Positions 8,061-16,708 of a stretch of DNA of 64,000 nucleotides are shown here, piece after piece; position 1 is the first letter of the stretch, and each line of letters begins with the position of its first letter. The stretch comes from Arthrobacter dokdonellae. GTDB lineage: Bacteria > Actinomycetota > Actinomycetes > Actinomycetales > Micrococcaceae. The translations under genes and the position numbers were made by a program. Below the pieces are notes generated by a model that had not been told where the DNA came from, did not search any database, and was given only the letters and a program-made list of their open reading frames with translations. Location of the stretch: positions 3,038,001 to 3,102,000 of the forward strand of contig NZ_CP029642.1 of the NCBI RefSeq assembly GCF_003268655.1, read 5' to 3'.

Positions 8061-8744
8061 ATGTTGCACTCCGAGATTAAAGGGCCGTCCATGCAAGTGC
8101 TACCAAGACCAGCCGCAACCGAGCGGGCACCATCGCCGTGGTGTGAAATTGATGAATCATCCACGGTCTTGGAGAATCGGGCACTCATCGATCTGCTGTG
8201 CCGTATAGCAGAGGGCGAGAACGTCGCTTTTGAGGACTTTTTCGTGCACACTCACAAGCGAGTATTCGCGGTAATCCGGCGAATTCTCGTGTCAACGGAG
8301 CTCAGCGAGGATACCTCCCAGGAGGTATACATACAGGTGTGGAAAGCCGCCAGCCGATTCAATCCGGCACGCGGGTCCGTGATGGCTTGGCTGCTGACCA
8401 TCGCCAGGCGCCGCGCTGTGGACCACGTCAGAGCCGAACAATCCCGCCGCGACCGCCAAACTCGTTTCGTCGTTGGGAGCCACTGCGTCGATCACGATGT
8501 GGTGGCCGAGGCGGCGGCCGCCATCTTAGAGGTCGAGGACGTCAACCTTCATCTACTCTCGCTATCGACGCTCCAGCACACCGCAATCGAACTGGCCTTC
8601 TTTGACGGGCTGACCTACGCCGAAGTAGCGATCATCCTGAATGTGCCACTGCCAACAGTAAAAAGCCGAATCCGGGACAGCCTCCTCAAGCTACGGCAAG
8701 CAATGACCGAACCGTCAAGCACACCGCCGAGCCTCGTCGCGTAA
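8061..8744 (+). CDS. ECF sigma factor, SigK-like, without adjacent anti-sigma gene
   Basis: RNA polymerase sigma-70 factor of the ECF class, 227 aa. Region 2 is seen at about residues 45-115 (FEDFFVHTHKRVFAVIRRIL, then SEDTSQEVYIQVWKAA and AWLLTIARRRAVDHVR) and region 4 at about 165-215 (AIELAFFDGLTYAEVAIILNVPLPTVKSRIRDSLLKLR). The overall pattern matches the SigK/ECF19 group. That group is normally followed by a membrane anti-sigma factor (RskA type), but here 870 bp of noncoding DNA follows. The start may be ATG 8061 or the internal ATG 8091. It is 44 bp after the tetR gene on the same strand, so co-transcription is possible. Confidence 0.9.
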   Translation: MLHSEIKGPSMQVLPRPAATERAPSPWCEIDESSTVLENRALIDLLCRIAEGENVAFEDFFVHTHKRVFAVIRRILVSTELSEDTSQEVYIQVWKAASRFNPARGSVMAWLLTIARRRAVDHVRAEQSRRDRQTRFVVGSHCVDHDVVAEAAAAILEVEDVNLHLLSLSTLQHTAIELAFFDGLTYAEVAIILNVPLPTVKSRIRDSLLKLRQAMTEPSSTPPSLVA

Positions 8745-9612
8745 AACTGAACTGGGCCCGGAAGGAGCCCCGATTTGTTGCCCTACACCTTGACGGACAC
8801 ATGACCACAGCGACAGTGCAACAGCCACAGTGCAACGATTTTCACTCTCCGCATGGGGGCGGTCTGGTTCACCTCCTCCTCACATCACGTGGACAGCCAG
8901 TGCTACCGTCCCAGCCTGACGGGGTTCACCTTGCCAAACGAGACGTCGCCTGCTGCCGACGATTACGACAATGAGCGACCACAGGACAATCACAGAACGC
9001 CGCCACGAAGCGATGGTCTCCACGGGTAGGACGGCTCCTTCGTCAATGCCCGGACGGGCAGTACGAGGCTGTACGGCAAAAAGTGCATTGGCAGCACGGT
9101 CCTAGGACAACAGCCGAGCTGAAACTAATTGGCGCATAGCCTCGGGAGGTAGCACGGGTCTGGGTAGGACATACAAAGTAGTGAGACCCGGTGTCCATGA
9201 AGAGGTGAAATTCAGTGTGCACGATATAGCGAGATTAGACACCACCTAGCCAGACGATCACTACCATCTGGGGCTATGCGCCAGAAATTTCGGAAGGTTG
9301 AGGAAATCTTGAGGGATTACTGACGGGTTCTTGCTTGATAGTCGGCGCGAAACTTGAGACTTAGCTGATTTGCTAGGTTTAGAGGTCCCCAGCGGCTTTC
9401 CGCGTCTGGCGGGCATCCGTGCGCGTCGCGATGCCTACGGAAGCACCTGAAGTAGGTTGCTGCCCTGTCCCGAGTTCCTCAAATGAAGCGGGTAGGGCCG
9501 AGCAAGGTGATAGATTGCCGAAGTTTCCAGAAATTCGCGTTTTTGCAGGGCAGGCCGAGCTGTTGCTGTTCAAAATCTATGACGGCCGACTGGCTTGAGA
9601 TCAACGGAAGAG
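8745..9612. other. Long gap after the sigma gene
   Basis: About 870 bp without a recognisable gene. It contains a short direct repeat, ACAGTGCAAC, twice near 8813-8840. No anti-sigma remnant was identified on either strand. The end (9595-9612) carries TTGAGATCAACGGAAG, an element shared with the second MarR gene. Confidence 0.5.
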
Positions 9613-10137
9613 ATGGTAACGGTGACGATTACGGCACTGAGGGACACGGCGTACATGGAGCATGACCCGGTCCGCGCTGTGGCGAGGAATCTGTGCGGCC
9701 TGATTGCCAATGGTCAAGCATTCCGCAGCGTGCGCGGAAGGGAGCTGCAGCTTGGGCCCAGCGACCTTGACGCCCTCGACCTTTTGTACAACGACGGGTC
9801 AATGGCACCGAAGGACCTCTCGGCGCTGATGGGAGTCACCTCCGGAACCATGACGGCCCTGCTGGACCGGGTGGAAAAAGCCGGCTTCCTCAAACGTGAG
9901 CGCAATCCTAACGACCGCCGGGCGCTCCTCATCCACCTGACCCCCGCCGGCGACCACGCCATGCAGTGGCTCTACGAACAGTTCGACACCGCCGTCCGTG
10001 ATTCCCTGGCCAGAGTCTTCGGCCTCGACGTGGCAGAACTGGAAAAAGCCGTGAGCGAACTGAGCAAATCACTAGAATTAGACCCCGAGGAAGCCACACC
10101 GGGGAGCCGGGGGCAGCCGTTGACGCACAAGGTCTAG
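9613..10137 (+). CDS. MarR-family regulator, paralogue 1
   Basis: Winged-helix regulator of 174 aa. The DNA-binding core is at about residues 55-115: MAPKDLSALMGVTSGTMTALLDRVEKAGFLKRERNPNDRRALLIHLTPAG, with the MarR hallmark DRR in the wing. Flanking helices form the dimer interface. It is a close relative of the products at 11607 and 12267, and its start (MVTVTITAL) matches that of the second copy (MLTVAITAL), which supports ATG 9613 rather than the upstream TTG. GGAAG precedes the start. The ligand is unknown. It opens a tandem array that ends just before the pilus operon. Confidence 0.9.
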   Translation: MVTVTITALRDTAYMEHDPVRAVARNLCGLIANGQAFRSVRGRELQLGPSDLDALDLLYNDGSMAPKDLSALMGVTSGTMTALLDRVEKAGFLKRERNPNDRRALLIHLTPAGDHAMQWLYEQFDTAVRDSLARVFGLDVAELEKAVSELSKSLELDPEEATPGSRGQPLTHKV

Positions 10138-10236
10138 AGGCACTCGGCCACGGGTTGGCGACACTTAGGGGCTCGAAAAATCGGAGAACCACCGGACCTA
10201 GTGGCTTGTCTAATTCTCGCGTTCCCGGAAGTTCAC

Positions 10237-10740
10237 ATGTCCCACGCTAATGCGCGATTGACTGTTGATGGGCGTGCAGTGCTGGTCGATCAAATTGCCT
10301 TCGGCCATCCTGGCGCACGTGGCTAGTGAGCTCGGAGACTCACGCCAACGCTTCCACCGGTGGGTCCGCAGCTATCGCGGATGCGGGCAGGGCCGAGTTG
10401 CGGGACCCCTCCAACCGACCGCGCACAGCCTATCCAAAGCACCGGCACAGCTTAAAGAGACTATGTTGCAGAGCGTGCGGGAACTCCGGGCAGGTTCGGC
10501 CTGGATCGCCGTCGCGACAGGCGTGCCGAGAATGACCGCGATTAGGATTCTGCGACGCCATGCCACCGGTACGAGCGCGGGCGTCCGGTCGGGTTGGTCC
10601 ATCTCGATGTACCGAAGCTCGGCCGTATTCCGAAGGGCGGGGCGGAGTGCCCACAGACGCAGCGAAGACGTGCGAGACCGCGGCATCGGGAGGAAGTGCC
10701 CCAACCTCCGATGAAAAACCGGAGGGCCGGGGCGCAAATT
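10237..10740 (+). pseudogene. Decayed IS481-family transposase
   Basis: Translating all three forward frames and joining them gives the N-terminal two-thirds of an IS481-type transposase: MSHANARLTVDGRAVLV from 10237, then after a TAG and frame change HVASELGDSRQRFHRWVRSYR (helix-turn-helix), then AELRDPSNRPRTA, then VRELRAGSAWIAVATGVPRMTAIRILRR, then YERGRPVGLVHLDVPKLGRIPKGG in another frame (start of the DDE domain), and finally RRSEDVRDRGIG. At least four frame changes make it non-functional, and the catalytic C-terminus was not found. It lies between two MarR paralogues. Confidence 0.8.
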
Positions 10741-11606
10741 GGGGTTGTCCTTCCGTAGTCGGGATCGGAAGGACACCCCCGTACGCTACGCAACGCCTGG
10801 CGAAATCGCCAGTCCGCGCGTGGAGCCAACCGGCACACACAAGTTTCTGCACGCAACGACCACGAAGGGCCCGGGTGTTGGCGCTCCGCATCGAGGATAC
10901 CAACCCGCCATATCGTGGATCCGCACAGGTCTGCGCGTCAACTGAGGCTGCCTCCCACAGCGCCGTGGACGGATCAAGAGCGCAGACGGTACGTGTTTCA
11001 GACCGGCAGCAGTTCGAACAGCTCCGTTGCTGTGGGTAGCGCTGCCACGTTCTGTGAACCATCCCCGTAGCGAACCTGGAACAACGATCTCATCGGATCC
11101 GCATCCTGTCCGCGCCTCAGGCTTCACCAGTTTCCCTTCAACCGTTGAGCAGCGACTCAAGAATGCGTCCAGCGGCCCGCGCCGGATGGCGGACGGAGGA
11201 GGCGATGCTCGTGGTGCAGCCGACGCCGGTGGGCGCGGCCACCTTATCGCCGTTCACGCCATCGGCGACGGTGGCGCCGGGCACTGCCGGCCCGGGACAA
11301 CCAGCGCGACTGGGTGGACCGGGCAGGTGCTGGTGCACAAGCGCATTGGCCAGTGACATCACGACGTGGATGTGAGGGTCGGTTTCATCTGCGATACTGA
11401 CGCCCGTAGGTTGAACGAAGCGTGCCCGTGGAACCCTTGAATCCGGCCAGTGCAGCGACGTAGAATCAAGAGGCAACAAACAATATAACTGAACCCCAAG
11501 TAGCTTGCCTGTCAAGCTTTGCGGGCGCGACATTGATGCGTGAATAGGGCTTCTACCGGGGTCACTGCTAAAGTTCAATGATGGACTTTAAGATCAATGG
11601 AAGTGG
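10741..11606. other. Gap after the transposase fossil
   Basis: About 865 bp with no gene that can be supported. A 146-codon minus-strand frame at 11138-11578 has no recognisable domain and odd composition, and was not accepted. At 11589-11600 the element TTTAAGATCAATGGAAG resembles the one upstream of the first MarR gene. Confidence 0.5.
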
Positions 11607-12152
11607 ATGCTAACTGTGGCGATCACGGCGTTAAGCGAAGCGGCCGACATGGACGGTGATCCCGTCCATGCTGTGGCGGGCAGTCTGCGCGACCTCATTG
11701 CCAGCGGGCAAACGTTCCGCAGCGTGCGTGGCAGGGAACTGCAGCTCGGCCCCAGCGACCTCGCCGCCCTCGACCACTTATACAACAGCGGGTCAATGGC
11801 ACCGAAAGATCTCTCGGCCCTGATGGGAGTCACCTCCGGGACCATGACCGCCTTGCTGGACCGAGTGGAAAAGGCCGGATTCCTCAAACGCGAGCGCAAT
11901 CCTGACGACCGCCGGGCGCTGCTCATCCAACTCACCCCTGCCGGAGTACATGCCATGCAGTGGCTCTACGAGCAGTTCGATGCCGCCGTCCGTGATTCCC
12001 TCGCCAGAGTTCCCGACCTGGACGTCGGCGGTCTGGAAAAGGTCCTGGATGAGCTAAGCCAATCCCTTGGCTCGGACACCGATGAAACCGTGCAGGCAGA
12101 CCATGTTCAGCCCCAGAAACCCCCTCAGACGCCGCTGCTGCACGAAGTCTAG
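11607..12152 (+). CDS. MarR-family regulator, paralogue 2
   Basis: 181-aa winged-helix regulator, nearly the same as paralogue 1 through the DNA-binding core (GSMAPKDLSALMGVTSGTMT, then DRVEKAGFLKRERNPDDRRA). Differences are concentrated in the N-terminal helix and in the C-terminal tail, which is longer here (QADHVQPQKPPQT). The high similarity including the upstream element shows recent tandem duplication. The ATG at 11607 follows GGAAG. The third copy starts 114 bp downstream, so the two may share a transcript. Confidence 0.9.
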   Translation: MLTVAITALSEAADMDGDPVHAVAGSLRDLIASGQTFRSVRGRELQLGPSDLAALDHLYNSGSMAPKDLSALMGVTSGTMTALLDRVEKAGFLKRERNPDDRRALLIQLTPAGVHAMQWLYEQFDAAVRDSLARVPDLDVGGLEKVLDELSQSLGSDTDETVQADHVQPQKPPQTPLLHEV

Positions 12153-12266
12153 CCCGTCGTCCGCCGCGCCCCGGGGGCCAAAGTGTGCCCCGGCGCGAGT
12201 GGATGCTCGTGCCGTGTGCCGTCTGGGACCGGACCTGCGTGACTTTCGCGACCGCAGGCGGCAGCG

Positions 12267-12761
12267 ATGACGACCGTTCAGGAAGACGCCTCCGGGGGCG
12301 ACCCGGCTGCCACCCTCGCCGCAGCCCTGCGCCGCTTGATCGTCATGGGCGAGAACTTCCGGAACCTGCGTGCCAGAGAGCTGCACCTGGGTTCCAGTGA
12401 CGTTCTCGCCCTGGGCCACCTCCACGACGGCGGATCAATGGCTCCCAAGGTCCTCTCGGCACTGATGGGGGTCACGTCCGGAACCATGACGGCCATGCTG
12501 GACCGGGTCGAGAAAGCGGGCTTCCTCAGGCGCGAGCCCAACCCTGACGACCGCCGGGCACTTCTCGTTCGACTCACCCCTGCCGGAGAGCACGCCATGC
12601 AGTGGCTCAACGAACAATTCGATGCCACCGTGCGCGAAACCCTTGCCGGGCTGCCGGGCATGACACCCGACGAGCTCCACCATGTGCTCAGCGAGCTCAG
12701 CGGTTCCTTGGAACGCCGGCTGGTGGACGAATCGTCCGCCGGCCATCCAGAACTGCGCTGA
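12267..12761 (+). CDS. MarR-family regulator, paralogue 3
   Basis: 164-aa winged-helix regulator of the same subfamily as the two before it. The core reads MAPKVLSALMGVTSGTMTAM with the wing DDRRALLVRLTPAGEHAMQW. It is more diverged than copies 1 and 2: the N-terminus is different (MTTVQEDASGGDPAATLAAAL) and the C-terminal helix has its own sequence (MTPDELHHVLSELSGSLERR). It sits 252 bp before the first pilin gene of the tad operon, the closest regulator to that operon. Confidence 0.9.
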   Translation: MTTVQEDASGGDPAATLAAALRRLIVMGENFRNLRARELHLGSSDVLALGHLHDGGSMAPKVLSALMGVTSGTMTAMLDRVEKAGFLRREPNPDDRRALLVRLTPAGEHAMQWLNEQFDATVRETLAGLPGMTPDELHHVLSELSGSLERRLVDESSAGHPELR

Positions 12762-12921
12762 AGCCCGCGCGGACCACGCGCGGCGGACCCACGCCGTCGG
12801 ACCCCGCACTGGCGGCCACGGCACTGTGATAGGCCGGTCGGTGATGAAGCAACCACTCCCATGGCACCGCCCTGGCAAAATCCAGACTTGTTCCGGCTGC
12901 AAATAAATGAACGATAAACAT

Positions 12922-12961
12922 TTTACTTGACGTACAAGCAAATCACTTTCCGTGCTATATT
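12922..12961 (+). promoter_or_regulatory. Candidate promoter and MarR-type operator of the pilus operon
   Basis: An AT-rich island stands out in GC-rich surroundings. It contains the imperfect palindrome TTT-A-CTTG-ACGTA-CAAG-C-AAA (12922-12942), the size and shape of MarR-family operators, and it overlaps a TTGACG -35-like box (12927-12932). TATATT at 12956-12961 could serve as -10, although the spacing (23 bp) is longer than ideal. The flp start lies 52 bp downstream. Position and palindrome suggest control of the pilus operon by one of the preceding MarR proteins; this is inference. Confidence 0.5.
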
Positions 12962-13013
12962 TCTTTCGGGATGCTGGCGCTGGGCCGGCACCCTCAATTT
13001 CCAGGAGCAACTC

Positions 13014-13238
13014 ATGGTCTCAATCATTGCCACCCTTCACACCTTTGGTTTCAACCTGCGGCAGCGCCTGCGCCGCGAGGAAACCGGTGCCACCGCCGTT
13101 GAATACGCCCTCCTTGTGGGCCTGATCGCCGTCGTCCTCGTCGTCGGCATCACTGCATTCGGTCCTGCCTTGAGCGACTTCTTTAAGGGTCTTGCCGGCA
13201 AGACCTTCAACGCGCCCGTCACCACACCGACGCCCTAG
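13014..13238 (+). CDS. flp: Flp/Fap-type pilin
   Basis: 74-aa major pilin subunit of a tight-adherence (Tad) pilus. The type IVb prepilin motif is seen at residues 25-31: cleavage after Gly25, then ATAVEY with Glu30 and Tyr31, followed by a hydrophobic helix ALLVGLIAVVLVVGITAF that spans the membrane before assembly. The Pro/Thr-rich tail is short. ATG 13014 is chosen because AGGAG lies 8 nt upstream. It is the first gene of the operon and the substrate of the peptidase at 20075-20761. Confidence 0.93.
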   Translation: MVSIIATLHTFGFNLRQRLRREETGATAVEYALLVGLIAVVLVVGITAFGPALSDFFKGLAGKTFNAPVTTPTP

Positions 13239-13266
13239 CGGTTCCTCTAAGGGTCTCGGTTCCGGG

Positions 13267-13800
13267 ATGAAACGTCTCTGGAACAGGTCTGCCGTGTGGG
13301 AGGGCGCCCCGGCTCCCTCCCGCACCCCGCCATCCCGTACAGCACGCTCCCACACCATGGAATCCCGGACGGCCATCCGTCGCCGGCTCACGTCGCGCCT
13401 GGGTTCGGAGCGGGGGGCGGCTGCGGTGGAGTTCGCCCTGGTCGTTCCGGTGTTGTTGCTGTTGCTGTTTGGCATCATCGAGTTCGGGCGGGTGTACAAC
13501 GCCCAGATCGAGCTAACTGGCGCGGCCCGCGAGGGCGCGCGGGTGATGGCCATCGGCAACGACCCGGCCGCCGCCCGGGCCGCCGCGAAGGCGGGCGCCC
13601 CGTCCCTGAACCCGGCGCTGACCGATGCGCAGCTCGCGGTCGTCACGACCGGCACGGATCCCTCTTCGTGCCTGAAGGCTGCGGGTGCGGCGAACGTGTC
13701 GGTGACCGTCACGGCCAGGTATCCGCTGACGTTCCTGACGGGAATGTTCGGCAACACCGTCTCGATCACCGGAAAGGCCGTCATGCAATGCGGAGGATAA
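13267..13800 (+). CDS. tadE: TadE-like minor pilin
   Basis: Pseudopilin of the Tad system. The N-terminal half of the mature region reads ERGAAAVEFALVVPVLLLLLFGIIEFGR, the TadE signature: a prepilin-like site before AAAVEF and one membrane helix. The remainder (about 75-177) is extracellular, with two Cys (SSCLKA and MQCGG) that could form a disulfide. The start could be ATG 13267 (AAGGG upstream) or ATG 13357, which has no ribosome binding site; the first is preferred. The 3' end overlaps the next gene by 13 nt. Confidence 0.88.
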   Translation: MKRLWNRSAVWEGAPAPSRTPPSRTARSHTMESRTAIRRRLTSRLGSERGAAAVEFALVVPVLLLLLFGIIEFGRVYNAQIELTGAAREGARVMAIGNDPAAARAAAKAGAPSLNPALTDAQLAVVTTGTDPSSCLKAAGAANVSVTVTARYPLTFLTGMFGNTVSITGKAVMQCGG

Positions 13801-14729
13801 GGGCGCTGCTTCGACGCCGGATCGGCCAGGAGCGTGGGGCGGTGGCGATCATCACCGCCTTGTCCATGGTGGTCCTGCTCGGCTGCGCGGCGATGGTCAT
13901 CGACGCCGGGGGCATCTACTTCGAACGCACGCAACTCCAAACCGGGGCGGACGCGGCCGCGGTCGCGATCGCCCAAAACTGCGCGGCCGGCAATTGCGGG
14001 GACATCGCGGCCACGGCTGCCTCCTTCGCAGGAAAGAACGCCAACGACAATGCCTCCAGCGCCACGGCGACGGTGGATGCCGCCGCCAACACTGTCACTG
14101 TGAACACCGGGACCCTGACAGCCGGTGGGCAGCACGTGCTCACCAACGCGTTCGGGTCGGTGCTGGGCGTGCCCACCAGCACGGTCACGGCCCATGCCAA
14201 GGCCTCCTGGGGCAGCCCCGCGGCGGCCACGGTGTTTCCTTTCACCACCCCGCGCTGCCTGTATGACAAGACGCCGCCGGGGCAGGTGCTGTGGATCAAG
14301 ACCAGCACGTCGTGCACGGATGCGGCCGGCAACGTGGTGCCGGGCGGGTTTGGCTGGCTGGATGAAACCAGCCCGTGCGCCGCCGTCGTCGACCTCTCCG
14401 CACAGGTCGGAAGCCAGCCGGGCAAAAGCGGTCCGCCCTGCACCATGTCCAGGATCGTGAACACGACGATCCTGATTCCGGTGTACGCGGTCGCCTCCGG
14501 CCAGGGGCAGAACGCCACTTACTCGATTTCCGGGTTTGCCGCCTTCCACCTCACCGATTGGAGCTGGCCGGGCAGCACCGGCAAGTCGGGCACCGCCGAC
14601 TGCGGCGGATGCACCGGCATCAAGGGCTACTTCACCCAACTCGTCACCCTCGACGACGCCAAAAACTGGCAGGTCACCCGGCTTGGGGGTCCGGCCCTGA
14701 ACGCCTTCTTCGTCTACCTGATTCAGTAG
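13788..14729 (+). CDS. TadG-like pilus-assembly protein
   Basis: 313-aa protein with one N-terminal membrane helix inside the Tad/TadG signature (QERGAVAIITALSMVVLLGCAAMVIDAGGIYFERTQLQ followed by TGADAAAVAIAQ). The long C-terminal part is extracellular and has several Cys pairs (RCLYDK, SCTDAAG, SPCAAV, PPCTMS, DCGGCTGIKGY). TadG-like proteins are thought to stabilise or anchor the pilus in the cell envelope. The ATG at 13788 lies inside the end of tadE, which indicates translational coupling. A longer frame extending upstream to 13296 runs through tadE and is not used. Confidence 0.87.
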   Translation: MRRIRALLRRRIGQERGAVAIITALSMVVLLGCAAMVIDAGGIYFERTQLQTGADAAAVAIAQNCAAGNCGDIAATAASFAGKNANDNASSATATVDAAANTVTVNTGTLTAGGQHVLTNAFGSVLGVPTSTVTAHAKASWGSPAAATVFPFTTPRCLYDKTPPGQVLWIKTSTSCTDAAGNVVPGGFGWLDETSPCAAVVDLSAQVGSQPGKSGPPCTMSRIVNTTILIPVYAVASGQGQNATYSISGFAAFHLTDWSWPGSTGKSGTADCGGCTGIKGYFTQLVTLDDAKNWQVTRLGGPALNAFFVYLIQ

Positions 14730-14741
14730 GAGCCCTCCTTC

Positions 14742-15497
14742 GTGAAAGTCCGCATCATCGCCGCAGCGGCCGCCGTCGTCCTTGCCATCGTCGGGGCCAC
14801 GGTTCTGGCCACCTATGTTGCCAACGCGGACCAGCGTGCCCTGCAGGGCGCGCGGTCCGTGCAGGTGTACACCGTGCGCGTCCCCATCCCGGCCGGCACG
14901 GCCGCCGAGAAGCTGCCGCAATTGGCCGCCCGACAAAGCATCCCGGCCAACGCCGTTGCCGTCGGAGCCATCACCAACCTGGCCCAGATCGCCGGGAAGG
15001 TCCCCTCCACCAACCTCGTGCCGGGAGAGCAGCTGCTCACCAGCCGTTTCGTTGATCCGGCCGCCCTGAAGGAGAAGGTCCCGGGCCAGGTCCCGCTCCC
15101 CGCCGGAATGCAGGCGGTCACCATCCAGCTCGAACCCCAACGGGTGGTCGGCGGGCAGCTTGCACCCGGTGACACCGTTGGCGTGCTCTTTTCCTTCCCG
15201 TCCGGCTCCAGCGGTTCCACGACAGGCCCAGTGGTACACCTCGAGCTGCACAAGGTCCTCGTCCTCACCGTCCAGGGCGTCCCCGCCGCCGCAGCTCCCG
15301 CGACAGGCAGCGGGCAGGCCGGCGCAGCGCCCGCCGTGCCGGCCGGAAGCGTCCTCGTCACCCTGGCCCGAACGGCCCCGGACGTGGAAAAGATTGTCTT
15401 CGCCGCCGAAAACGGCAAAATCTGGCTCACCAGGGAACCTTCGACGGCGTCCGAGGGCGGGACCCGCGAACTGACCAGGGACGGCGTCTTCAAATGA
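14742..15497 (+). CDS. cpaB: CpaB/RcpC-type SAF-domain pilus assembly protein
   Basis: 251-aa envelope protein with one N-terminal membrane helix (IIAAAAAVVLAIVGATVLATYV) and a SAF domain at about residues 40-110 (VYTVRVPIPAGTAAE, then SIPANAVAVGAI and LVPGEQLL), followed by the RcpC-type C-terminal domain. In diderm bacteria the homologue works with a secretin; here there is no secretin, so it probably guides the pilus through the thick wall. GTG start with GGAG upstream. The stop overlaps the next start by 4 nt. Confidence 0.88.
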   Translation: MKVRIIAAAAAVVLAIVGATVLATYVANADQRALQGARSVQVYTVRVPIPAGTAAEKLPQLAARQSIPANAVAVGAITNLAQIAGKVPSTNLVPGEQLLTSRFVDPAALKEKVPGQVPLPAGMQAVTIQLEPQRVVGGQLAPGDTVGVLFSFPSGSSGSTTGPVVHLELHKVLVLTVQGVPAAAAPATGSGQAGAAPAVPAGSVLVTLARTAPDVEKIVFAAENGKIWLTREPSTASEGGTRELTRDGVFK

Positions 15498-16708
15498 GCC
15501 GCTACCTGCTGGTCACCACCGATGCCGCCTTCCCCCGGCGCCTGGCCGAGGCCGCCACCGGCGAGCTGGCCGGAGACATCCAACACTGGGATGAGGCTGC
15601 GTTCCCGCTGAACCCGGACGTCCTCTTCGCCCGGCAGGACGATGCCGCACTTCCCGAAGTGGCCATCCTGGGCCCGGGCACGCCGGTCGAGGAGACCCTT
15701 GCCCTGGCATCGGCCCTGGACCGTTCCCACCCCGGCGTGAGCGTGCTGCTGGTCCACCCCGCGGGGCCGGACGTGGCGATGGCTGCCATGAGGGCCGGAA
15801 TCCGCGATGTCATGGCCCCGGACGCCGGGCACTCGGACATGACCGCCCTGCTGCACCGCGCCGTCCGCACCGCCGCCGACCGCCGCCAGGCCTTCACCCC
15901 CGTGCCCGAGCCGGCCGAGGCAGGCGTGAAGGGCCGGGTCATTTGCGTACTCTCCCCCAAGGGCGGGGCCGGCAAGACCACCGTCGCGACCAACCTCGCG
16001 ATCGGCCTGGCGGCCGCGGCCCCGCACGCCACCGTGCTGGTGGACCTGGACCTGCAGTTCGGGGACGTGGGAAACGCCATGCAGATCGCCCCCGAACAGT
16101 CCCTGGCCGAAGCCGTCCGCGGTGCCGCGACCCAGGACACGATGGTGCTCAAGTCCTACCTCAGCCCCCACCCCACGGGCGTGTACGCCCTCTGCGCCCC
16201 CGACTCGCCGGCGGCGGAGGCCGAGATCACCACCGCCGACGTCTCGCACCTGCTCGACCAGCTCGCCAGCCAATACCGCTACGTCGTCGTCGACACCGGT
16301 GCCGGGCTCTCCGACCACACGCTGGCGGCGCTGGACAAGTCCACCGACTACGTGTTTGTCGCCGGCATGGATGTACCCAGCATCCGCGGGCTGCGCAAGG
16401 AAATGGACGTCCTCAAGGAACTGGGCATGGTTCCGGCCCACCGGCACATCGTGCTCAACAGCGCGGACGCCCGCGACGGGCTCTCCATGCACGACGTCCA
16501 AAGCACCTTGGGCCACAAGGCCGACGTCGTCATCCCCTTCAGCCGGGCCGCCCGGCTCTCCACCAACCAGGGACTGCCGCTGCTGCAGGACAAAACCAAG
16601 GACAGGGCGGCCAAGGCCCTGCGCTCCCTGGTCAACCGCTTCACCCCCGCCCCCGCCCCGGCCCTCAAACGCCGCAGCAAAGCCCGCCACCGCAGAGGAA
16701 CACTGTGA
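15494..16708 (+). CDS. cpaE: CpaE/TadZ-type pilus localisation ATPase
   Basis: 404-aa cytoplasmic protein. The N-terminal about 140 residues form an atypical receiver-like domain; the C-terminal part is a MinD/ParA-like ATPase with deviant Walker A SPKGGAGKTTVATN (about 154-167), VLVDLDLQFGD (Walker A'), and VVVDTGAG (Walker B). CpaE proteins position the pilus machine at a cell site. The C-terminal tail is basic. It overlaps cpaB by 4 nt and the downstream cpaF by 4 nt, so the operon is compact. Confidence 0.9.
   Translation: MSRYLLVTTDAAFPRRLAEAATGELAGDIQHWDEAAFPLNPDVLFARQDDAALPEVAILGPGTPVEETLALASALDRSHPGVSVLLVHPAGPDVAMAAMRAGIRDVMAPDAGHSDMTALLHRAVRTAADRRQAFTPVPEPAEAGVKGRVICVLSPKGGAGKTTVATNLAIGLAAAAPHATVLVDLDLQFGDVGNAMQIAPEQSLAEAVRGAATQDTMVLKSYLSPHPTGVYALCAPDSPAAEAEITTADVSHLLDQLASQYRYVVVDTGAGLSDHTLAALDKSTDYVFVAGMDVPSIRGLRKEMDVLKELGMVPAHRHIVLNSADARDGLSMHDVQSTLGHKADVVIPFSRAARLSTNQGLPLLQDKTKDRAAKALRSLVNRFTPAPAPALKRRSKARHRRGTL

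Noticed and set aside
8813..8840. Direct repeat ACAGTGCAAC twice, considered as a regulatory site
   Set aside because: Too short, and no gene starts nearby; likely chance.
11138..11578. 146-codon minus-strand frame in the gap before MarR copy 2
   Set aside because: No recognisable domain, no ribosome binding site, no partner; could not be separated from chance.
13020..15251. Very long open frame on the minus strand (743 codons) opposite flp-tadE-tadG-cpaB
   Set aside because: It is a mirror of GC-rich third-position codon bias in the pilus genes; the plus-strand products have clear family features and the minus-strand one has none.
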